This document shows, piece after piece, positions 1 through 8,973 of a stretch of DNA of 64,000 bases. This DNA comes from Clostridium beijerinckii (GTDB lineage: Bacteria; Bacillota; Clostridia; Clostridiales; Clostridiaceae): the NCBI GenBank assembly GCA_003129525.1, contig CP029329.1, positions 3,270,501-3,334,500 on the forward strand. Direction: 5' to 3'. A model generated the notes under the pieces. It saw only the letters and a program-made list of their open reading frames with translations, made no database searches and was not told where the DNA came from. Every line of letters begins with the position of its first letter. Within the stretch, counting starts at the first letter, position 1. A program made the translations under genes and the position numbers.

Positions 1-494
1 TTATTTACCACACTTCCAGCACCAATAATGCTGCCTTTTCCTATAGTAACTCCACCACATACAGTAACATTAGCACCAATCCATACATCATCTTCTATTG
101 TAATAGGTTTCGAAGTTCCAATTCCTTCTGCCCTTTGTATTGGAAGCACAGCATGTCCTGAGCACGCCAAACAAACTCCAGGAGCTATAAATGCATTTGC
201 ACCAATATAGACTGGCGATGTATCTAGTATCACACAATTATAGTTGATCACAGTAAGTCCATGTGTATGTATATTGAAACCATAATCACAATGAAATGAA
301 GGTTCAATAAATGTTAGCGGATTATAAGTTCCAAGTAATTTTTTTAAAATGCTACTTCTCTTTTCTCCTTCTGATGGTGAAGTCTGATTATATTTCCAAC
401 ATAATTCTTTCGCCTTTTGTTGTAATTCTGACGACATATCTGTGTGCTTTGAATAATATCCTTTATTTTGTTTCATAATTTCTGTAAAATCCAT
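1..494 (-). CDS. Sugar O-acetyltransferase (maltose/galactoside acetyltransferase family), 3' end cut by window
   Basis: The reading frame starts at 494 behind an aggagtaag-type ribosome binding site and runs off the window after 164 codons, so roughly the last 20-30 residues are missing. The protein begins MDFTEIMKQNKGYYSK, then a short helical MAT N-terminal domain and left-handed beta-helix hexapeptide repeats (IGANAFIAPG, IEDDVWIGANVTV, IGKGSIIGAGS). These repeats are the trimeric acetyl-CoA-dependent fold of LacA/Maa enzymes, which acetylate sugars in the cytosol. Family assignment is firm; the acceptor sugar cannot be read from the sequence. Confidence 0.9.
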   Translation of the reverse strand, partial: MDFTEIMKQNKGYYSKHTDMSSELQQKAKELCWKYNQTSPSEGEKRSSILKKLLGTYNPLTFIEPSFHCDYGFNIHTHGLTVINYNCVILDTSPVYIGANAFIAPGVCLACSGHAVLPIQRAEGIGTSKPITIEDDVWIGANVTVCGGVTIGKGSIIGAGSVVN

Positions 495-634
495 TATCTT
501 ACTCCTTTCAAATTACTATTTGTCTTTTAGTAAATTATAACATATTTACTGAATATCTCACTTCCTTATTCCAGAAGATCGCTATTTTTATTTGATACAC
601 TAAATGAATATCTTCTAAAGCTTTTTGAATTGAG

Positions 635-672
635 AATACCGCAAATTCATTTTACTGAATAATACGGTATTT
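635..672. terminator. Conserved hairpin repeat, copy A
   Basis: AAATACCGTATTATTCA pairs imperfectly with TGAATTTGCGGTATT. It lies between the sugar acetyltransferase and the cupin gene, about 120 bases past the cupin stop. It belongs to a sequence-conserved family with copies at 1584, 2224, 24091 and 54595. A terminator role is inferred from the hairpin and flanking T/A runs. Confidence 0.6.
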
Positions 673-789
673 AATTATTTATTTTTTTATTGTACATATT
701 ATACATGCATCAATTGTACTTGTATTCTAACTATATTGGGTAATCTAATATTTGTTTATTCCTAATTATCCATGGTTCTTTTCAACAAC

Positions 790-1347
790 TTATTCAGCAG
801 GCTTAGTTACATTAACTACACCATGTGGATGTTGTGGTGGTGCATAGATAGCGTATACTTTAAGTGGTTCATCGCCTGTATTAATAATATTGTGCCAAGT
901 GCCAGCAGGTATCATGATTGCAAAGTCATCATATACGTTTTCTTGAAAATCTAGGCTGTCTTTGCTTGTTCCCATTTTAACAATTCCTTGTCCCTCTTCA
1001 ACACGTATGAACTGATCAATTTCAGGATGAACTTCCAAACCTATGTCATCACCAACCTCGATGCTCATCAATGTAACTTGAAGATTGTCTCCTGTCCATA
1101 AACCGGTTCGGTAATTATTGTTTTCCTTGGTGACTTCATTAATATTAACTACGAAAGGTTCTGGACCATAGTCTTCCAATACAATTGGACCATCGTCCAT
1201 TAATCTCGAACTATTCTCCATTTTATCATTAATTGGAACATAATGGTCATAAGCATAAGGACACGGATAAGTTCTATAATCATTATAAATACCTTCTGGG
1301 TTATTATCACAATAAGGACATGGATGCAATCTATGAGTATTATTCAT
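790..1347 (-). CDS. Cupin-domain protein
   Basis: A 185-residue protein starting behind GGAAGAAAC. The C-terminal half is a single cupin barrel with the metal-site motif pattern GLEVHPEIDQFIRVEEGQG and a second motif around MIPAGTWHNIINTGDEP, typical of the mannose-6-phosphate isomerase-like cupin family. The N-terminal 70 residues contain a paired-cysteine segment HPCPYCDNNPEG and a tyrosine/proline-rich stretch that may bind metal. It appears monocistronic. Substrate unknown. Confidence 0.85.
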   Translation of the reverse strand: MNNTHRLHPCPYCDNNPEGIYNDYRTYPCPYAYDHYVPINDKMENSSRLMDDGPIVLEDYGPEPFVVNINEVTKENNNYRTGLWTGDNLQVTLMSIEVGDDIGLEVHPEIDQFIRVEEGQGIVKMGTSKDSLDFQENVYDDFAIMIPAGTWHNIINTGDEPLKVYAIYAPPQHPHGVVNVTKPAE

Positions 1348-1583
1348 ATTGTTTCTTCCTTCTATAATATTTCAAATTCATAATATGTTTTAATTTTTTA
1401 AAGTGTTCTTATATTCATTGTAAATACTGTATTATTTAATTTTTAACTAATGTCTCTTCTCCATTCATCCTAAATATACTATTTCCACTTAGTATAAGAA
1501 AAAATTCTTCTTGTTTTAAATACGAATATGGTAATTTTATTTTTTATTATACATGGATCCTTTTTTCCTATTGCACATCAAAA

Positions 1584-1621
1584 AAATACCGCAAATTCAT
1601 TTCTGAATAATGCGATATTTG
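1584..1621. terminator. Conserved hairpin repeat, copy B
   Basis: AAAAATACCGCAAATTCA pairs with TGAATAATGCGATATTT around a TTTC loop. It lies 36 bases beyond the stop of the 53-residue gene on the minus strand, so it fits that gene's terminator. Confidence 0.7.
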
Positions 1622-1656
1622 AATTTGTTATTTTTTTATTATTTCAGCATTTGTAA

Positions 1657-1818
1657 CTAAATTACTTTTAAATTCGTTACTCTTGCTAAAGTTGGAACAT
1701 CATCTTCTTCACCATCTACTACAACAACTGCACTATGATCTCCCATTAACTTAATTATAGTACCTTTCTTACCTTTGTTCTCATTTTCTAAAAATTCAAC
1801 TCTATCATTTACTTCCAT
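1657..1818 (-). CDS. Small KOW-like protein, 53 aa
   Basis: ATG at 1818 follows a perfect GGAGG with 7-base spacing. The translation begins MEVNDRVEFLENENKGKKG and continues with TIIKLMGDHSAVVVVDG, an acidic EEDD and LARVTNLKVI. The alternation of basic turn, GTI strand and VVVVDGEE strand resembles a KOW/SH3-like beta-barrel, but no family was confirmed. The strong ribosome binding site and the terminator-like hairpin just downstream support a real gene. Confidence 0.7.
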   Translation of the reverse strand: MEVNDRVEFLENENKGKKGTIIKLMGDHSAVVVVDGEEDDVPTLARVTNLKVI

Positions 1819-2104
1819 CAATAATTCCTCCATATTTCTACATAATAATTTTCTATAACAAATTAATTATATCATGTTTCTTTAAATATCTCATTCTTCA
1901 ATTTTAGAGAATTAATACAATCTTCACCATCAAGTAGTTCCTTATATTCAATAAGGAACTACTCGTTACTTGCTTTTTTAGAAAATGTCATCTAATACTG
2001 GTAAGCATTTATAATAGACGTTTACTTTCTAATATTTATTTAAATAGATGAATAACGCAAACTTTTTCCGTTAATAATAAAAATGAAGTAAGGAGGTGAT
2101 ACTA

Positions 2105-2203
2105 ATGGGTACTTCTCAATACAACAAGAACAAGAATGAAAAGAGTAACACAGACAAAAATAAGAATAAAAACAATAATGATAAAGGCAATAATAAAGTA
2201 TAA
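2105..2203 (+). CDS. Asn/Lys-rich small protein, 32 aa
   Basis: The start follows an ideal AGGAGGTGAT ribosome binding site. The product begins MGTSQYNKNKNEK and is almost entirely N, K and D, so it is highly hydrophilic and probably disordered. A conserved hairpin follows 20 bases downstream. Small spore-associated or DNA-binding peptides can look like this, but no function can be assigned. Confidence 0.6.
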   Translation: MGTSQYNKNKNEKSNTDKNKNKNNNDKGNNKV

Positions 2204-2223
2204 TATTTTAGTATTATGCAGTA

Positions 2224-2262
2224 AAAAATATCACAATTTCATTTCTGAATAATGTGATATTT
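2224..2262. terminator. Conserved hairpin repeat, copy C
   Basis: AAAAATATCACA...AATTTCATTTCTGAAT...TGTGATATTTTTT lies between two convergent genes (stops at 2203 and 2289) and has T-runs on both sides, so it fits a bidirectional terminator. Confidence 0.75.
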
Positions 2263-2288
2263 TTTATTGTTATTTATTTTCATGTGCC

Positions 2289-3377
2289 TTAGTTTATTCT
2301 TGCACCATCAGAACCTATTTTATATCCATCAATTATAGTATTTGTAACCATAGCACCTTTATATCCATTAGATATTGGATTTAGATAATACCATTTTCCA
2401 CTAGACGAACTCTTTAACCACCCAGTTTGCATAATTCCGATTTCATTCATATAGTACCATCTTCCATCTATTTTTTGCCATGCTGTTTGCTTAGTTCCAT
2501 CTGGTGCTATAAAATACCAATTTCCACTTATTTGTTGCCATCCCTCACTTAATGATGTAGTAAGATTACTTGGAGCTGTTGTTGTTGTTGTTGAGCTTGT
2601 ACCAGTTGATGATTTAGTAATATTTAGCTCATATTGTCTTTCATTATCATCATCATCTGTGATTTTAACTGTGATAGTATTTTTACCTGCTGATAATGAT
2701 ACTTTCTTTGTCCAATCATCATCATCATCTACACTTGTACCATTAATCTTAACAGTGTAATCATCGTCATCTGGCTCTGCACATACTTTTACATAGCTTA
2801 CTTTATTATTAACATTTATATTATATGATGATGTCCCTTTAGCAAAATTAAAATTAATATCATCATTATCATATGTCAATGATAAATCCTTTAAATAAAT
2901 ATCATCTTCATCTTTGTCATCATCTTCCTTTTGAACTTTAAGAGAATATGATTCTTTAAGTGTTGATCCACTATATGCTTGAATTTTAAGTGTTACACTG
3001 CTTGAAATCTTAACTTCTTCATCTAAATCTATTTCTGTACTTCCTTTATAAATTTTAATGCTATCACAACCAGTTCCTAAATCAATATCAGTAACTTTGA
3101 TTTTCTTTACATTGCTTTCAACCTCAGCATATAATTTTGTCGGAACTTTATCATCATCATCTAATTTACTTAACTTATACTTACTGTTATAACTGCTTTT
3201 AGTATATACATTTACGCTTTTATCTTTATTGGTTTCTAGTTTTATATCAGTAATATATCCTGAAGAACTAGCTGCATAAACAGCTGTTGTTCCTAAATTT
3301 AAAATGCTTGGCATTAGTGTAGATCCAAAATTTAATGCTAAAGCAATTGCTATTGTTTTTTTTATGTTTTTATTCAT
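2289..3377 (-). CDS. Secreted cadherin-like / choline-binding-repeat surface protein
   Basis: A 362-residue protein with a signal peptide (MNKNIKKTIAIALALNFGS, cleavage likely after VYAAS). Residues about 40-150 and 155-255 are two beta-sandwich modules of the cadherin-like Pfam type (SLTYDNDDINFNFAKGTSSY), each carrying a cluster of consecutive Asp residues that could bind calcium. A Ser/Thr linker leads to three C-terminal cell-wall-binding repeats (GWQQISGNWYFIAPDG, AWQKIDGRWYYMNEIG, GWLKSSSSGKWYYLNP), which in this family anchor proteins to choline or teichoic-acid-like polymers. Role at the surface is inferred from architecture. Confidence 0.85.
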   Translation of the reverse strand: MNKNIKKTIAIALALNFGSTLMPSILNLGTTAVYAASSSGYITDIKLETNKDKSVNVYTKSSYNSKYKLSKLDDDDKVPTKLYAEVESNVKKIKVTDIDLGTGCDSIKIYKGSTEIDLDEEVKISSSVTLKIQAYSGSTLKESYSLKVQKEDDDKDEDDIYLKDLSLTYDNDDINFNFAKGTSSYNINVNNKVSYVKVCAEPDDDDYTVKINGTSVDDDDDWTKKVSLSAGKNTITVKITDDDDNERQYELNITKSSTGTSSTTTTTAPSNLTTSLSEGWQQISGNWYFIAPDGTKQTAWQKIDGRWYYMNEIGIMQTGWLKSSSSGKWYYLNPISNGYKGAMVTNTIIDGYKIGSDGARIN

Positions 3378-3472
3378 TTTTATGTCCCCCTACTTAAATC
3401 ATTATATTTTTATCATTATTTACCATCATAAGTTAATTATATTCTGTAAATATTGCATTATTCAATGATATC

Positions 3473-3850
3473 CTATAGTTTAGTACCATCCCAATAATCG
3501 ACACCATTATAACCTCCATATTCATTATTACCACATCCCCATGTACCACTAAATCCTATTTTCCCATTTTTTTTATAAAATTCAAATCTAAATCCTCCAG
3601 AAATACAAAACATTTTAGGATATATATCAGGGTTAGACACTGATGACCAGGTTCCTGTTAAATTCGAAATACCTTGATTGTAATAGCCATAAATATAAGG
3701 AAACTCCCCCTGAACTCCATTTTGAGCTATTTCTGTTAATTTCATAATACCATCTGTATATACAGTATTTATAGATGTAGTAAATGAATATTGACCTAAA
3801 ATTTCTGTGAATTCTATATTATCAGGTGTATCTCCGTACGAATACTGCAT
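3473..3850 (-). CDS. Uncharacterised beta-rich protein, 125 aa
   Basis: No signal peptide or known domain is recognised. The sequence is rich in aromatic residues and Gly, with two similar blocks, NLTGTWSSVSN and GFSGTWGCGNNEYGG, suggesting an antiparallel beta barrel or a duplicated strand pair. The ribosome binding site before the ATG is weak and a stop lies ten codons upstream in frame, so the start is uncertain. Lipocalin- or avidin-like folds are possible but not demonstrated. Confidence 0.55.
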   Translation of the reverse strand: MQYSYGDTPDNIEFTEILGQYSFTTSINTVYTDGIMKLTEIAQNGVQGEFPYIYGYYNQGISNLTGTWSSVSNPDIYPKMFCISGGFRFEFYKKNGKIGFSGTWGCGNNEYGGYNGVDYWDGTKL

Positions 3851-4157
3851 TATTATCTGAATTTCACGATTATCTATCTAACATTCCTCTTGACTTTATA
3901 TAAATATTCCAATTTATAATTTATTTACCATTATAAATAAATTATAGCATATTTATAAATAACATATTATTTAATTTTTTAAAAATTTCATTTTTATTAA
4001 TTACTAAATCAAATCTACATCTTGAACAATATTTTAGAATTTCGTATAAAATCTTTTATCAAATTAAGTTACTTTTTAATAATATTATCTAAGACTAATC
4101 ATAATAATTATAGTTTCTTTAATTACTTACCCTAAAGCAATATGGAGGTGATTATAT
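3851..4157. other. AT-rich intergenic region
   Basis: About 300 bases between divergent genes. I see no convincing coding frame or hairpin; it presumably holds the promoters of both neighbours. Confidence 0.4.
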
Positions 4158-4478
4158 ATGATGAAAAGATTTAATATTGCATTTTTTCTTTTTTTGTTTT
4201 TTTCATTTAATATTTTTGTTGTTTCTTCCTTAGCTGACTCAAAACCTCTTTCCCAAGGTATCTATACAAACAAACAGTTAAATTTATCTCCAAATAAAGT
4301 TTATAATATAAAAAATATTTCACCCAATGAGCGTGTTGTTATACTTATCTCAGATACTAATGAAATAGTTTATTATTCTATTCAATTAGAACCTTTATCA
4401 GAAGATTTTTCTTTTCAACCTCCATTTACTAGCTATTTAGTGACTGTCATTGGTAAAGGGGAAGTTATTATATCTTAA
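4158..4478 (+). CDS. Small secreted 'QGIY' family protein, copy 1
   Basis: ATG follows GGAGGTG by 7 bases. The 106-residue protein has a signal peptide (MKRFNIAFFLFLFFSF, cleavage near SLADS) and a mature part of about 80 residues with the shared pattern LSQGIYTNKQ...ISPNERVVILISD...IQLEPLS...VIGKGEVIIS. Related copies lie at 4515 (broken), 24170, 37608 and 39363 in this window. The mature domain looks like a small beta fold. Function unknown; export is inferred from the N-terminus. Confidence 0.75.
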   Translation: MMKRFNIAFFLFLFFSFNIFVVSSLADSKPLSQGIYTNKQLNLSPNKVYNIKNISPNERVVILISDTNEIVYYSIQLEPLSEDFSFQPPFTSYLVTVIGKGEVIIS

Positions 4479-4514
4479 AATATTACATAAATCTAAAGGC
4501 AGGTGAGAATATTT

Positions 4515-4835
4515 ATGAAAAGGTTCATTTTTGCATTCTTATTTTTTTTATGTTTATTCTTTGCTAATAACACAATATCTTATGCAGAGATATCCAAAGA
4601 TGTCAGCCAAGGTATATATACAATGAATGCTTTAAATTTATCTCCCGATACTGACTATGTTGTTTAAAATAACTCTTTTAACGAACGTGCTTTACTGATT
4701 ATTTATGATTCTAAGCAAAATCTAATTCAACTCATACGATTGATACCTCAAGCAAAAAAGCATAATTTAATACCTCTCAAAAATGACTATACAATTATTA
4801 TACTAGGTAACGGAATCTTAAATTTTTTTGAATAG
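4515..4835 (+). pseudogene. QGIY family protein, copy 2, internal stop
   Basis: A tandem neighbour of copy 1, with its own GGTGAG ribosome binding site and signal peptide MKRFIFAFLFFLCLFFANN. It continues through DVSQGIYTMNALNLSPDTDYVV and hits an in-frame TAA at 4665-4667. The same frame resumes at once with family residues (FNERALLIIYDSKQNLIQ, NDYTIIILGNGIL) to a TAG at 4833. The stop is a clean nonsense change, so the gene is probably recently inactivated, or a roughly 50-residue product is made. Confidence 0.8.
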
Positions 4836-4949
4836 GCACTTAGTTAGTGTCTTTTCATCACCTTAGTACTCCTAATATATAACTACCATAATGGAAATAA
4901 CCTACAGAGTATACCTGCAAGTTATTTTCATTGTCTATTAACATTTATA

Positions 4950-5267
4950 TCATTTTAAATAAAAACTAGAACATTTAGTTTGAGCATAAATTGTAGATTT
5001 TGTCCCGGAAATATTTATGTATTGTAGATTACAAAGTGTATTAGCGTTATTAATACAGTTTTTGACTTCACAAGTAAGATAATCACATTGGTTATCAACA
5101 ATTGCATTATTAGTTAGTCCATTATGTAAAGTTTTATCTGAAAATGAATCACACCAAGTTCCACTTTTACTTGATACATTTGCACCTCCAATATTAGTTC
5201 TGCTAGAATGACAAATACCACTTTTATTATGTGAACAGTTATTTATATCACAATTAATTTGTTGCAT
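4950..5267 (-). CDS. Tandem DUF1540 protein
   Basis: Two DUF1540 cysteine modules in a row: INCDINNCSHNKSGIC...GTWCDSF and QCDYLTCEVKNC...LC...TKCSSFY. DUF1540 units carry four spaced cysteines, probably a metal-binding knuckle, and are common in Clostridia. ATG at 5267 is preferred because GGGAG sits 8 bases before it; a GTG at 5276 would lie inside that spacing. Cytosolic; function unknown. Confidence 0.85.
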   Translation of the reverse strand: MQQINCDINNCSHNKSGICHSSRTNIGGANVSSKSGTWCDSFSDKTLHNGLTNNAIVDNQCDYLTCEVKNCINNANTLCNLQYINISGTKSTIYAQTKCSSFYLK

Positions 5268-5479
5268 GCAAAACACTCCCTTTAATTACATATTCACCTT
5301 AAAACTTCTTAATAAAATTATTTTTATATTTACAGTTGTAATATAACTTAATAATATCATTGCCTTTTTAAGCTAGAATATTTACAACAAAAAGCTTTTT
5401 AATGGAATAAATATTTTTCTCACTAATGCTAATAATAAATTATATAAAATCAAGTATATTTTTTAAAGGAGCTAAAAAA

Positions 5480-6088
5480 ATGCAACTTAACTGGATTTGG
5501 CAATCAATACTTATTTTTTTTGTTGGGACATTTATTTTGAGATTAGGTGGAAGAAAATCTATTTCTCAAATGACCATATCACAGACTGTAGTTATGATAG
5601 GCTTAGGTTCGCTTCTAGTTCAGCCCATAACTGGAAATGGATTGTTAATTACTTTTCTAGCAGCTCTTTTATTATCAATCCTAATGGTGATCATGGAGCA
5701 TTTAGAGGTTAAAGTAGATTTTTTAGAAACCTTATTTTCGGGTAAAGCAGTTATTGTCATTGAAAATGGTGAACCTAATATTAAAAATATGAGAAAATTA
5801 AGATTAACTATTGATAGGCTTGAGACACGTTTGAGGCAAGCTGGAATCTCTTCAATAGCTGACGTCAAATATGCAACACTAGAAGTTAGCGGTCAATTAG
5901 GATATGAATTAAAGGACAATAAGAAACCCTTAACAAAGGAAGACTTTAAAACTCTAATAACTGAAATATCACAAATGAAAAATATAATTGAATCTAATTT
6001 AAAACCTCAGAATAATAAAAGTGAAGAAAATAATATCTTTCAAGAAATAAAAAATAAAAAATTTGAAGGTAATAAAAATGAACCTTAA
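5480..6088 (+). CDS. DUF421 (YetF/YcaP-type) membrane protein
   Basis: The protein has N-terminal membrane helices (WIWQSILIFFVGTFILR, LLITFLAALLLSIL) followed by a soluble DUF421 domain with the family signatures RLGGRKSISQM and GKAVIVIENGEP, LRQAGISSIADVKYATLE. The ATG at 5480 has AAAGGAG 8 bases upstream, which rules against the longer frame opening at 5426. The last 40 residues are charged and variable. Function of the family is unclear. Confidence 0.9.
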   Translation: MQLNWIWQSILIFFVGTFILRLGGRKSISQMTISQTVVMIGLGSLLVQPITGNGLLITFLAALLLSILMVIMEHLEVKVDFLETLFSGKAVIVIENGEPNIKNMRKLRLTIDRLETRLRQAGISSIADVKYATLEVSGQLGYELKDNKKPLTKEDFKTLITEISQMKNIIESNLKPQNNKSEENNIFQEIKNKKFEGNKNEP

Positions 6089-6144
6089 ACCTTCATATGC
6101 AATAAATCAATTGTATTAATTTATTTATACTGAAAAATATAAAA

Positions 6145-6164
6145 GCTCCCTTTAATAAGGGAGC
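6145..6164. terminator. Short GC hairpin
   Basis: GCTCCCTT TAAT AAGGGAGC is a perfect 8-bp stem between the convergent DUF421 and ClC genes. The T-run is weak on the plus strand; on the minus strand an A/T stretch follows (ttttatattt). Confidence 0.6.
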
Positions 6165-6243
6165 GAGGCTAAAGGTCTATTTCTTAAACCAATAAGTATT
6201 CCTGATAAAATTAATTTTCGAAAGAATTGTACAAAATCAATAT

Positions 6244-7830
6244 TTATATTAATATCTCACAGCTTCCTGTCATTATTGTTAATGCATCATTTATTCTTGA
6301 TACCCTATCCTCATTAGTGAGTACAATCAAATAATCACCTGGAAAAATAACAGTGTCTCCTTTTGGAATTATTTCATTTTCTCCTCGCTTAACAGCTACT
6401 AATAAGCAACGGGATGGCCATTTAACTTCTTTAATTTGCTTTCCATCTAAATCCGACCCCATACAAACTGCAAACTCTAATATAGACTTATTTTTCTTAT
6501 TGCCAATAGATATTTTTTCTCCTTGATTATGTAAAATCTTTTCAAGTAATGCTTCATAAATAGGTTTTGATCCTAAGACATCTGCTACTATATATGCAAC
6601 TATAGATACAATCGCTAAGGAAAGCAAATGACTAAATGTACCTGTCATTTCAGTAATTAGAATTGTTCCAGTTATTGGTGATCTAACTACAGCTGCAAAA
6701 TATCCTGCCATTGCAAGTATTATAAAGTTATTAATATACATACTGTCAAAATGTACGAAATTCACAAGTGCTACTCCATAAATATTTCCTATTAAAGCCC
6801 CAATGGCAAGTAGTGGAAGAAATATTCCCCCTGGTGCCCCAGATCCAAAGCTTGCCATAGTGAATAGAAATTTTACAATAACTATAATCACTAAAATTGT
6901 CAATGAGAAATTGTTTGTAATTAATGAAGTTATAAGTTCATGTCCTCCACCTAAAACTTGTGGTAATAAAATTCCAATAACAACTGAAATTAACAAAGGC
7001 ATTATTATTCTCATTTCTTTTGGTAGCCATTTTTGAGCTACATATAGATTTTGAGTTTTTAAAAGACTTTTATTAAAAACTACTCCTAGGATACCTAAAA
7101 TACCCCCTAACAAAATTATATAAAAGTATAAATTAAGTGGTAATGTAGTTAGATTTCCAAGAGTAAAAACTGGTTTTAATCCAAAGAAACCACTAGCTAT
7201 AAAATCAGCTGATAATGCTGCAGATAATGCTGAAAGTAAAACTAATGGTGAAAAGTTTTTGTGAACTTCCTCTAATGCAAACATTACTCCAGCTAAAGGC
7301 GCGTTAAAGGCAGCAGCAAGTCCTGCACTTGCACCACTTGTAATAAGGTATTTTTCTTCAATTTTAACTCTTTTAAATACTCTACTAAATCCTTGTCCAA
7401 CTGCTGCACCCAATTGAACTGATGGGCCTTCTCTACCTAGTGAAAGACCTGAACCTATTGAAAGAATTCCTCCAAAAAATTTTCCCAGTATAACTCTCCA
7501 CCAAGTCATATCAAGTTTTCTGAGCAGAACTCCTTCAACTTGGGGAATTCCACTTCCACTAATCATAGGCTCATGTTTAATCATCAGCCCTACAATATAT
7601 CCTATAATTATTAATGCTACAATCCAAGGTAGAATAAGTATGGGTTTTATAGATATTATTTTATAAATATTACTTAATAGAATTCCTGCCTTTTCAAGTG
7701 CATATCGATACATTACGATTAATAAACCAGTAATAATACCTACACCTATTCCTTCAAACACAAGCTTTAACCTAAAGCTATGCCAGTGAAATAATGTATT
7801 ATAGGTATTGTGTTTGTTTTTGACTTCCAT
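6244..7830 (-). CDS. ClC-family chloride/proton transporter with TrkA-C domain
   Basis: A 528-residue ClC protein. Selectivity motifs are present: GSGIPQVEG, GREGPSVQLGA and GAPGGIFLPLLAIG. The gating Glu of GREGP and the proton-path Glu in MFALEEVHKN are both kept, which in characterised relatives indicates a chloride/proton exchanger rather than a channel. Residues about 450-520 form a TrkA-C (RCK C-terminal) domain (FPGDYLIVLTNEDRV), a ligand-binding regulatory module that in other Firmicutes proteins can bind cyclic di-AMP; here that is only a possibility. Monocistronic. Confidence 0.92.
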   Translation of the reverse strand: MEVKNKHNTYNTLFHWHSFRLKLVFEGIGVGIITGLLIVMYRYALEKAGILLSNIYKIISIKPILILPWIVALIIIGYIVGLMIKHEPMISGSGIPQVEGVLLRKLDMTWWRVILGKFFGGILSIGSGLSLGREGPSVQLGAAVGQGFSRVFKRVKIEEKYLITSGASAGLAAAFNAPLAGVMFALEEVHKNFSPLVLLSALSAALSADFIASGFFGLKPVFTLGNLTTLPLNLYFYIILLGGILGILGVVFNKSLLKTQNLYVAQKWLPKEMRIIMPLLISVVIGILLPQVLGGGHELITSLITNNFSLTILVIIVIVKFLFTMASFGSGAPGGIFLPLLAIGALIGNIYGVALVNFVHFDSMYINNFIILAMAGYFAAVVRSPITGTILITEMTGTFSHLLSLAIVSIVAYIVADVLGSKPIYEALLEKILHNQGEKISIGNKKNKSILEFAVCMGSDLDGKQIKEVKWPSRCLLVAVKRGENEIIPKGDTVIFPGDYLIVLTNEDRVSRINDALTIMTGSCEILI

Positions 7831-8031
7831 TTTTCGCCTCCATTATTATTCCGAAACTAATCCTTAGTTAGACACAAAATATACGAGCATACTTTGCTGT
7901 TATTTTTTGTACCTTATACTTTTTCAAATTTTCTAAGGTTGTGTAATTTAATTATATTGATATATATATGTTATCATATATATATATTAATTTAAATGAA
8001 AAAGTAATTGAAACTGTCGTTAATACAAAAA

Positions 8032-8072
8032 GACTGTAGTAAATTTGCTTTTACACAAATCTATCTACAGTG
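8032..8072 (-). terminator. Terminator of the dapB-ablA-ablB operon
   Basis: Read on the minus strand, CACTGTAG...ATTTG and CAAAT...CTACAGTC pair across a short loop, followed by TCTTTTTG. It lies 38 bases past the ablB stop. Confidence 0.75.
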
Positions 8073-8109
8073 CTTTAATGTTATATACAATCTCTATTTA
8101 AATCCTATC

Positions 8110-8973
8110 CTATAAGTTATCATGAATATTTTTCACCCAAATATTCATATCCTCAAATGTGCCACATATATTACAATTATTTACTAGTCTACCTGCAAAG
8201 TTATAATTATGTTTGCTTAACACAATATTAACACCAGGATTTATTGCTCTAGATAAACTATATAAAGTAATGAAACCCTTCTTTTTAAGATCTAATTCTA
8301 AAGAATAAATAATATTTGATAATATGCCCTTACCTCTATAATCTGGATAGGTTGCACAATCAGTCATTTCTGCATTTAAGTTTTCTTTATCCATATCTGC
8401 TGAAGCTACACCAATTATTTTTTCATTATAAACAGCTACCTTATATAAAACTTTTTCATTCATAGTTTCCTTCAAAAATTTTTCATCATAAACTGGAGAA
8501 GGGTATGTTGAAAATACTGCAGAAAATAGTTCTATCATTTCTTTTATATCATTTTCATTTGCATTTCTTATACAATATTTAGTATTGTCACTACCATGTA
8601 TAAAGGTATTTTTTATATCCAAACAATGTTTTATTAATAACTCTTTCTTAGTAAAATTACTGCAAATTTTTCTATCGCTACTTATAAAATAAGACATGCA
8701 AAACGCATCTTTTCCTTTAAAATATCCATTAATTTTGCCTTCTAAATCAAATCCAGCTTCAACAAAAATTTCAAAGCTTTCACTATCACAGTTACAAATA
8801 ATTTTACCTAAATGTTCCCTGGAAGAAAAGTGAATTATTCTTTTTAAATTTTGAACTGATATATTATTTAAATCAATTATTTTTACACGTTTATTAGTAT
8901 AATCCACATATATTTCAGTACGGTCTATTTTAGTATAATAATTATTAATTAAATTACATCTATCTGTTCTCAT
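8110..8973 (-). CDS. ablB: Beta-lysine N6-acetyltransferase
   Basis: A 287-residue GNAT protein whose start overlaps the end of ablA by 14 bases behind AAGGAGAGAGG, so translation is coupled. The C-terminal half has the acetyl-CoA loop pattern TYPDYRGKGILSNIIYSLE. AblB uses acetyl-CoA to convert beta-lysine, made by AblA, into N-epsilon-acetyl-beta-lysine, a compatible solute known from methanogens and some bacteria. The 1.3-kb neighbour is the matching aminomutase, which makes this assignment strong. Confidence 0.9.
   Translation of the reverse strand: MRTDRCNLINNYYTKIDRTEIYVDYTNKRVKIIDLNNISVQNLKRIIHFSSREHLGKIICNCDSESFEIFVEAGFDLEGKINGYFKGKDAFCMSYFISSDRKICSNFTKKELLIKHCLDIKNTFIHGSDNTKYCIRNANENDIKEMIELFSAVFSTYPSPVYDEKFLKETMNEKVLYKVAVYNEKIIGVASADMDKENLNAEMTDCATYPDYRGKGILSNIIYSLELDLKKKGFITLYSLSRAINPGVNIVLSKHNYNFAGRLVNNCNICGTFEDMNIWVKNIHDNL

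Noticed and set aside
772-954. 60-codon open frame on the plus strand
   Set aside because: Antisense to the cupin gene, without a ribosome binding site or protein-like composition.
2600-3200. ATC trinucleotide clusters
   Set aside because: They encode Asp runs in the secreted surface protein, so they are coding and not a tandem DNA repeat element.
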